This document shows, piece by piece, positions 13,450 through 18,381 of a stretch of DNA of 18,381 nucleotides; the stretch's first letter is position 1; the number at the start of each line of letters is the position of its first letter. Origin of the DNA: DASSJF01 sp035934535 (GTDB lineage Bacteria > Sysuimicrobiota > Sysuimicrobiia > Sysuimicrobiales > Segetimicrobiaceae); contig DASYXS010000173.1 of NCBI GenBank assembly GCA_035934535.1, positions 1 to 18,381 on the forward strand, read 5' to 3'. A program made the translations under genes and the position numbers. The notes beneath the pieces were generated by a model that did no database searches, was not told the DNA's origin, and saw nothing but the letters and a program-made list of their open reading frames with translations.

Positions 13450-14049
13450 CTACCGCGGTCCGAGATACTCCCGCGCGGCTCCCAGCGACGCCATCACCGG
13501 CAGGACCTCGACGAGCCGGAGGATCTCGAACAGGCGGCGGATCGTCGGGCTCGACCCGACGATGACAAATCGTCCGGGATTCTCCACCGCGAAGCGCGTG
13601 AGAACACGAATACCGGCGCCGTCCAGGTAGGCCACCCTGCTGAAATCGACGATGACGCGTCCGCTTGCGCAATAGAGGTCCGCGAGTGCACCCGCCAACG
13701 ACTGCGCGACCGACAGGTCCACCTCGCCCTCGACGCGCAGCACCGCGGCTTCGGGAACGTGGTCGGTCGCGAACCGTGCGAACTCGAACGGACGGTCGGT
13801 CGGACCCGCTCCGCCCTTGATGGCGGGCCGGGGCACCATGCGAAGCACGCCGGCCTTGCGGGTGAACGTATAGACGGGAACCGGCGGAATCTGCGCGGTC
13901 CAGGCAGGCAGGCCACCGCGTTGGCGCACGGCCCGGGTCTCAGTCAGGAGCCACGCGAGGGTGAGCCGCTTTTCTTGCAGGAGGTAACACAGCGCGGCGA
14001 GCCGCCCTGAATTGTGATCCGCCGTGTGCAACAGATTGGGACCGGCCAT
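13450..14049 (-). CDS. STAS-domain protein with an unrecognised N-terminal region
   Basis: A 199-residue soluble protein. The C-terminal half (about 99-199) is a STAS domain as in anti-sigma factor antagonists: AAVLRVEGEVDLSVAQSLAGAL, RVIVDFSRVAYLDGAGIRVL, RFVIVGSSPTIRRLFEILRL. The loop that normally carries the phosphorylated Ser (DSSG or DTSG) reads DGAG at 143-146, so switching by phosphorylation at that position appears lost. The N-terminal half (1-98) is unrecognised; it contains a helical LAALCYLLQEKRLTLAWLLTETRAV segment. The ATG at 14047-14049 is preceded by GGGGAGAG (14054-14061). A GTG six codons upstream would contain that site. No anti-sigma kinase or sigma factor is adjacent. It lies directly upstream of the oxidoreductase gene. 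Confidence 0.82.
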   Translation of the reverse strand: MAGPNLLHTADHNSGRLAALCYLLQEKRLTLAWLLTETRAVRQRGGLPAWTAQIPPVPVYTFTRKAGVLRMVPRPAIKGGAGPTDRPFEFARFATDHVPEAAVLRVEGEVDLSVAQSLAGALADLYCASGRVIVDFSRVAYLDGAGIRVLTRFAVENPGRFVIVGSSPTIRRLFEILRLVEVLPVMASLGAAREYLGPR

Positions 14050-14187
14050 CGGGCTCTCCCCGCTCACGTCTCCGGCGTCACCGCTCCCGTCATAACGACT
14101 CCGCGCCCGCAGGTTAAGGCCGTCGGTTAGAGGCCGCCTATCGGGACTCCTTCCTCTCCGTGGCTAAGCAGCGCCCGGCTTTGACCG

Positions 14188-14961
14188 TCATGTCGCCGTG
14201 CGCCCCCCGTCGACGGGGATGATCTGGCCGGTCACGTAGTCCGAGGCCGCGGAGGCGAGGAAGACCGCGACGCCCTTGAGCTCGCCCGGCCGTCCGATGC
14301 GCCCGAGCGGAATCTGCGCCTCGACGCGGGCCTGATTGCGTTCGAGCAGCGATTCCGTCATCCGGGTGCGGAAGAAGCCCGGCGCGATCGCGTTCACGTA
14401 CACGCCGTGGGGCGCCCATTTCACCGCGAGGTCGCGCGTGAACGCGATGACGCCGCCCTTGGCCGCGCTGTAGCCGATGGTGTCAAGCACGTCGGGCGGA
14501 TTGCCGGCGAGCCCGGCGATCGACGCGATGTTGACGATCTTGCCGTACCGCCGATCCACCATCAGCCGCCCGACTGCCTGCGTCACCAGAAACGTCCCCG
14601 TCAGATTGGTCTCGAGCACCCGCTGCCACCGGTCGAGCGGCATCTCGAGCACGGGCGCGCCCCACGTCGCGCCCGCGTTGTTGACCAAGATGTCGATCGT
14701 GCCGAATCGCGCCGCGACCGCCTGGACCAGGGCCTGGACCGCGTCCGGGCGGTTGACGTCGCACGCCGCCGCCATGCAGTCGATGCCGGCCGCGCGCAGC
14801 GCCTGCTCGGCCTCGCGGAGCCATTCGTCCCGGCGCGCCGTGAGCGCGACCGCGGCTCCGGCCTCACCCAGGCCTTCGGCGATCTCCCGGCCCAGGCCGC
14901 GTGATCCGCCGGTGACGAGCGCCACCCGGCCGGAGAGACTGAACAGATCCCCGACGCGCAT
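14188..14961 (-). CDS. Short-chain dehydrogenase/reductase, last gene of the fad operon
   Basis: A 257-residue classical SDR. The cofactor motif TGGSRGLG is at residues 17-24, an Asp at 68 (CDV) contacts the adenine, and NNAG is at 94-97. Catalytic Ser147 and the YSAAK motif (Tyr164, Lys168) are intact, and the protein ends with the usual GQIIPVDGG. The Arg-rich TARRDEW after the second beta strand suggests NADP(H) preference. By family it could be a 3-oxoacyl reductase, a hydroxyacyl-CoA dehydrogenase or a sugar-acid oxidoreductase. Its ATG lies three bases after the fadE stop, which favours a role in acyl-chain metabolism (inference). The ribosome site is weak, consistent with translational coupling. 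The 138 bases after its stop hold no clear terminator. Confidence 0.87.
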   Translation of the reverse strand: MRVGDLFSLSGRVALVTGGSRGLGREIAEGLGEAGAAVALTARRDEWLREAEQALRAAGIDCMAAACDVNRPDAVQALVQAVAARFGTIDILVNNAGATWGAPVLEMPLDRWQRVLETNLTGTFLVTQAVGRLMVDRRYGKIVNIASIAGLAGNPPDVLDTIGYSAAKGGVIAFTRDLAVKWAPHGVYVNAIAPGFFRTRMTESLLERNQARVEAQIPLGRIGRPGELKGVAVFLASAASDYVTGQIIPVDGGRTAT

Positions 14962-14964
14962 CCG

Positions 14965-16719
14965 CTACGCCACGTAGGCGCCGGCGTCCAGCAGCCGCTC
15001 GGCGATCCGGCGCCGCAGCGCGAAGCCGTCGGGCGGCACGTTGTCCAGAAGGCGATGCACCGCGGCGAGCCGGCCGCGGAGCGCCTCGCCCTCGCCGGCC
15101 GCCGCCAGGACGTCGCGGCACCAGCCTTCCACGCGCGCGGCACCGCCGGTGATGCCGGCGCGGACGAGATCGGCTTTGCCGTCCTCCGGCTGTCCCCGCT
15201 CGACCGCGCGGACGGCGCGCAGCAAACCGCTCTCCATCGCGAAGATCTCGATGATCAGGTCGGCGATGCGCGCAAGCACCTCCTGCTGCTCGCCGAGCCC
15301 GTCGCCGTATTTCGCGGCGGCGACACCCGCAACGGCGAGACACGCCTGCTTCGCGCGTTCGACCTGCGTCCACGCATCCGCGAGCGGGCCCGTGCCCTCG
15401 GGACGACCCGGCGGGGCCGCGCTCCCCGCGATCGAGGCGACCGCGGCCCGGCAGGCCTCGAGAAGCGGCAGCCGTCCCCGCTGCGCGCGGCGCAGCAGCA
15501 TGCCCGTGATCAGCAGCCGGTTGATCTCGTTGGTCCCCTCGTAGATGCGGTTGATCCGGGCGTCGCGGTACGCCCGGGCGGCGGGATAGTCCTCGATAAA
15601 TCCGTTCCCGCCGTAGATCTGCACGAGCTCGTCCACGACGAACCCGGCCGCCTCCGACGCGTATACCTTGCCGATCGCGCATTCCACGGCGTACTCCTCG
15701 ACCGCCCTGACCGGCGTGTCCGCGGTCTCCCGCACGGCCTGGATCAGCCCGCCGGTCCGGTAAATCATGCTTTCGAGCAGGTAGGTGCGCACGGCCATCT
15801 CGGCCAGTTTCTGCTGCACGAGTCCGAAGGACGCGATGGGGCGCCCGAACTGATGGCGTTCGACCGCGTACGCGATCGCCTGGCGCAGGGCGCGTTTGGC
15901 GGCGCCGGTGCACGCGGTTGCCAGCTTGAGGCGCCCCATGTTGAGGATGTTGAGCGCGACGCGGTGTCCCCCGCCCACCTCGCCGAGCAGGTTCTCCGCC
16001 GGCACGCGGGCGTTGTCGAAGAAGAGGCTCGCTGTGGACGAGCCCTTGATGCCCATCTTGTGCTCTTCGGGGCCGATCTCCAGGCCGTCCGTCGACCGGT
16101 CCACGATGAAGCCCGTGAACCGCTCACCGTCCACCTTCGCGTATGTGGTAAAGACGTCGGCGAAGCCCGCGTTGGTGATGAATTGCTTGGTGCCGGTGAG
16201 GCGGTACGCGCGTCCGTCCTCCGCGAGGACCGCGCGCGTCCGCGCGGCCAGGGCGTCCGAGCCCGCGGTGGGCTCCGTGAGCGCGTACGCCCCCACGATT
16301 TCGCCCGCGGCGAGCCCCGGCAGATACCGGCCCTTCTGCCCGTCGGTGCCGAAGTAGACGATCGGCAGTGTCCCGATCGAACTGTGGGCGCCGAACGACA
16401 CCGCGAACGACCCGCGGCTCATCGTCTCGGCGACGAGCAGCGAGGTGATGAAGTCGAGCCCCGTGCCGCCGTAGGCCTCCGGGATGTCGACGCCGAGGAA
16501 GCCGAGCGCGCCCAACTGACGCAAGAGCCGCCGCATCAGCGGATAATTGTGCGTCTCGAGCTCCGCCGTGCGCGGCTCGACCTCGGCCGCGAGAAACTCC
16601 GCGAGGCTGCGGGCCGCGAGCCGGTGCTCCGTCGAGAAATCTTCGGGCGTAAAGACATCCCGCGGCGCGGGCGCTGTGATGAGGAAGCTGCCGCCCGCCG
16701 CCACACTCGTCACGTCCAT
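14965..16719 (-). CDS. fadE: Acyl-CoA dehydrogenase, FadE/VLCAD-like
   Basis: The FAD-dependent enzyme of the first beta-oxidation step, acyl-CoA to trans-2-enoyl-CoA. At 584 residues it is longer than the usual 380-residue type and has the VLCAD/ACAD9-like C-terminal extension, as does B. subtilis FadE. Visible features are the FAD/substrate motif ALTEPTAGSD (146-155), FITNAGFADVF (180-190), ERHQFGRPIASF and QIYGGNGFIEDYPAARAYRD. The catalytic base lies in YEGTNEINR (393-401), Glu394. The extension (about 405-584) is Ala/Arg-rich and helical. The ATG at 16717-16719 lies 40 bases after the thiolase stop, downstream of a G-rich stretch that can serve as ribosome site. The electron acceptor, normally ETF, is not encoded here. 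Confidence 0.94.
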   Translation of the reverse strand: MDVTSVAAGGSFLITAPAPRDVFTPEDFSTEHRLAARSLAEFLAAEVEPRTAELETHNYPLMRRLLRQLGALGFLGVDIPEAYGGTGLDFITSLLVAETMSRGSFAVSFGAHSSIGTLPIVYFGTDGQKGRYLPGLAAGEIVGAYALTEPTAGSDALAARTRAVLAEDGRAYRLTGTKQFITNAGFADVFTTYAKVDGERFTGFIVDRSTDGLEIGPEEHKMGIKGSSTASLFFDNARVPAENLLGEVGGGHRVALNILNMGRLKLATACTGAAKRALRQAIAYAVERHQFGRPIASFGLVQQKLAEMAVRTYLLESMIYRTGGLIQAVRETADTPVRAVEEYAVECAIGKVYASEAAGFVVDELVQIYGGNGFIEDYPAARAYRDARINRIYEGTNEINRLLITGMLLRRAQRGRLPLLEACRAAVASIAGSAAPPGRPEGTGPLADAWTQVERAKQACLAVAGVAAAKYGDGLGEQQEVLARIADLIIEIFAMESGLLRAVRAVERGQPEDGKADLVRAGITGGAARVEGWCRDVLAAAGEGEALRGRLAAVHRLLDNVPPDGFALRRRIAERLLDAGAYVA

Positions 16720-16759
16720 CGCGTCACGCCCCCCCCACGGATTCGCCGCCGTCGTGCTG

Positions 16760-17935
16760 CTACGGCCGCTCGAAGACGCCCGCCGCGCCCATGCCGCCGC
16801 CGATGCACATCGTCGCGACGCCGTACCGCGCCCCCCGGTGCGCCAGCTCGTGCAGCATCGTCACCGTGATGCGCGCCCCGCTGCACCCGAGCGGATGCCC
16901 GAGCGCGATCGCTCCGCCGTTCGGGTTGAGCCGGGCCGCGTCGAGATCGAGCCGCCGGGCGACCGCGACCGCCTGCGAGGCGAACGCTTCGTTCAACTCG
17001 ATCACGTCGACGTCTTGCAGGCGCACCCGCGCCTGGCGCAGCGCCTTGGGCACCGCCTCGATCGGGCCGATGCCCATGATCTCCGGCGGCACGCCGGCGA
17101 CGGCGAAGGACCGGAAGACGCCGAGCGGCGCGAGGCGCAGCCGTTCCGCCGTCTCGCCGGCCATTACCACCACGGCCGCGGCGCCGTCGCTCGTCTGCGA
17201 CGAGTTGCCGGCGGTCACCACCCCATCCTTGGCGAACACGGGCGGCAGCGCGGCGAGCCGCTCGAGCGAGGTATCGGCGCGCACGCCCTCGTCCGCCGCA
17301 AACGTCACTTCCCGCATCATCGGGCGGCCGTCGCCGTCCTCCCACCGCCGGACCACGAGCGGCAGGACCTCGTCCGTGAAGCGGCCGGCCCCGATCGCCG
17401 CTGCGGCGCGCTCGTGGCTCCGCAGGCTGAACGCGTCCTGGTCCTCCCGCGAGATCTCGAACCGACGCGCCACGTTCTCCGCGGTGAGCCCCATCGAGAG
17501 GTACACGTCGGGCCACTCGCCGGCCAGGTGCGGATTCGGCGCGTATTTGTTGCCGCGCATCGGCACGAGGCTCATGCTCTCGACTCCGCCGGCCACCGCC
17601 ACGTCCACCTGGCCGGTCATCACCTCGTAGGAGGCGAGCGCGATCGCCTGCAGGCCGGAAGAGCAGAAGCGGTTGATGGTCTGGCCGCAGGTGGTGACCG
17701 GCAATCCCGCCCGCAGCGCCGCCACCCGCGCCATGTTGAGACCCTGCTCCCCCTCCGGGAGGGCGCAGCCCAAAATCACGTCCTCGACGGCCGCCGGCTC
17801 GAGTCCGCTCGCGCGGCGGACCGCCTCCCGAATCACCGCCGCGGCCAGCTCATCGGGCCGCGTATCGCGGAGCGCGCCCCGCGGCGCCTTGCCGATGGCG
17901 GTTCGGACCGCCGAGACGATCACCGCGTCACGCAT
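16760..17935 (-). CDS. fadA: Acetyl-CoA acyltransferase (thiolase)
   Basis: Cleaves 3-ketoacyl-CoA with CoA to acetyl-CoA and a shortened acyl-CoA. The 391 residues match the thiolase family. The nucleophilic Cys91 is in NRFCSSG, NEAFAS precedes GHPLG (His347), and the second active-site Cys377 is in CIGGGMG. All catalytic residues are present. The ATG at 17933-17935 is preceded by GGGGGAG (17943-17949) at seven bases; a GTG six codons upstream would include that site and was rejected. It lies 26 bases downstream of the fadN stop. Its place between fadN and fadE favours a degradative fatty-acid thiolase over a biosynthetic acetoacetyl-CoA thiolase. Confidence 0.94.
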   Translation of the reverse strand: MRDAVIVSAVRTAIGKAPRGALRDTRPDELAAAVIREAVRRASGLEPAAVEDVILGCALPEGEQGLNMARVAALRAGLPVTTCGQTINRFCSSGLQAIALASYEVMTGQVDVAVAGGVESMSLVPMRGNKYAPNPHLAGEWPDVYLSMGLTAENVARRFEISREDQDAFSLRSHERAAAAIGAGRFTDEVLPLVVRRWEDGDGRPMMREVTFAADEGVRADTSLERLAALPPVFAKDGVVTAGNSSQTSDGAAAVVVMAGETAERLRLAPLGVFRSFAVAGVPPEIMGIGPIEAVPKALRQARVRLQDVDVIELNEAFASQAVAVARRLDLDAARLNPNGGAIALGHPLGCSGARITVTMLHELAHRGARYGVATMCIGGGMGAAGVFERP

Positions 17936-17961
17936 CGTCGCACTCCCCCGCACGCCGTCCG

Positions 17962-18381
17962 CTAGTTCCGAAGCGGCCGGCCGGTCTGCAACAGGTGCCG
18001 CATCCGCTCCCGCGTCTTCGCCTCGCCGAGCAGCCCGAGAAACGCCTCGCGCTCCAGATCGAGCAGGTAGCCTTCGGAGACCCCGGTCCCCTCCGGCACG
18101 GCGCCCCCGGCCAGCACGTGCGCCAGCCGGCGGCCGACGACCTCGTCGAACGCCGTGATCTGGCCGCCGGCCTTCAAGATGTAGAGCGTTTCGTAGAGCG
18201 CCGCGCGAATCCGCTCGCCGCCGACGCGAATCCGGTCCGGCAGCGGCGGCCGGTAGCCGGCGCGAACCGCCGCCAACGCGGCGTCCTTCGCGTCCTGAAT
18301 CAACCGCTCGGCGTCCATCGTAATGCCGTCCGCGTCCCTCACGTACCCCAGACGGCGGGCGTCAAGCGCCGATTGCGAGAC
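17962..18381 (-). CDS. fadN: 3-hydroxyacyl-CoA dehydrogenase/enoyl-CoA hydratase, C-terminal part only (gene runs off the window)
   Basis: The last 139 residues of a FadN (YusL)-type bifunctional enzyme, which hydrates enoyl-CoA and oxidises the 3-hydroxyacyl-CoA. The visible part reads ARRLGYVRDADGITM, then PPLPDRIRVGGERIRAALY, GYLLDLEREAFLGLLGE, and ends LLQTGRPLRN. This is the characteristic C-terminus of that family. The frame is open to the window edge (first visible residues VSQSALDARRLGY). The GTG at 18340-18342 is therefore an internal Val codon, not a start. The NAD-binding and hydratase domains lie outside the window. It is followed after 26 bases by fadA. Confidence 0.85.
   Translation of the reverse strand, partial: VSQSALDARRLGYVRDADGITMDAERLIQDAKDAALAAVRAGYRPPLPDRIRVGGERIRAALYETLYILKAGGQITAFDEVVGRRLAHVLAGGAVPEGTGVSEGYLLDLEREAFLGLLGEAKTRERMRHLLQTGRPLRN

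Noticed and set aside
12265..14010. 581-codon open frame on the + strand
   Set aside because: Antisense to the oxidoreductase and STAS genes, with Arg/Gly-rich shadow composition and no domain.
14050..14187. Terminator of the fad operon or promoter of the STAS gene
   Set aside because: No hairpin with a T-tract and no paired -35/-10 at acceptable spacing could be found; candidates such as TTAACC with TTATGA match too poorly.
15055..16869. 604-codon open frame on the + strand
   Set aside because: Antisense to fadE, whose conserved motifs make the - strand gene certain.

Overview
The window is strongly GC-rich bacterial chromosome with dense, mostly co-directional genes, frequent GTG starts and stop/start overlaps of the GTGA and ATGA type. 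No rRNA, tRNA, phage, transposase or CRISPR array is visible. The gene content includes a fadN-fadA-fadE beta-oxidation cluster in the order known from Bacillus, a secreted protein with copper-amine-oxidase-type stalk domains, a WtpA-type tungstate/molybdate transporter and a MoxR/DUF58/VWA cluster. Together these suggest a high-GC member of the Terrabacteria side of Bacteria (Firmicutes-like or a related deep candidate lineage), probably from an environmental genome. That placement is inference; the sequence holds no marker gene that fixes it.

Layout. Only the first gene (an FkbM-type methyltransferase, 4-726) is on the + strand; all other genes run on the - strand. Reading along the coordinates: 743-1672 is a UDP-glucuronate-decarboxylase-like SDR, which with the FkbM gene hints at a surface-glycan locus on the left edge. 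1731-2000 is a small YeaQ/YmgE membrane protein. 2031-2195 holds a start-less zinc-knuckle-like reading frame. 2243-2665 is an unrecognised acidic protein. 2780-6952 is a four-gene operon read right to left: MoxR ATPase, DUF58 protein and two tandem BatA/BatB-like VWA membrane proteins. 7097-10138 is an ABC operon (permease, ATPase, binding protein) for tungstate or molybdate. 10247-12305 holds a stalk-domain secreted protein, a small secreted protein and a 20-residue membrane peptide with its own strong Shine-Dalgarno sequence. 12439-14049 is a Gfo/Idh/MocA oxidoreductase preceded by a STAS-domain protein that lacks the usual phospho-acceptor. 14188-18381 is the fatty-acid degradation operon fadN (5' end outside the window), fadA, fadE and an SDR.

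How the genes work together. The fad operon should oxidise acyl-CoA: FadE dehydrogenates, FadN hydrates and oxidises, FadA thiolyses; the SDR is a possible extra hydroxyacyl or ketoacyl step. In the MoxR cluster the AAA+ ATPase probably acts as a chaperone-like partner of the VWA proteins at the membrane. The ABC operon imports an oxyanion for Mo/W enzymes. Its predicted promoter is packed into the T-tract of the terminator of the neighbouring stalk-protein gene. The 12.1-12.4 kb gap is the richest non-coding stretch: a predicted promoter, a perfect palindrome at the predicted start point, the tiny membrane ORF and a perfect 10-bp tandem repeat lie in about 250 bases.
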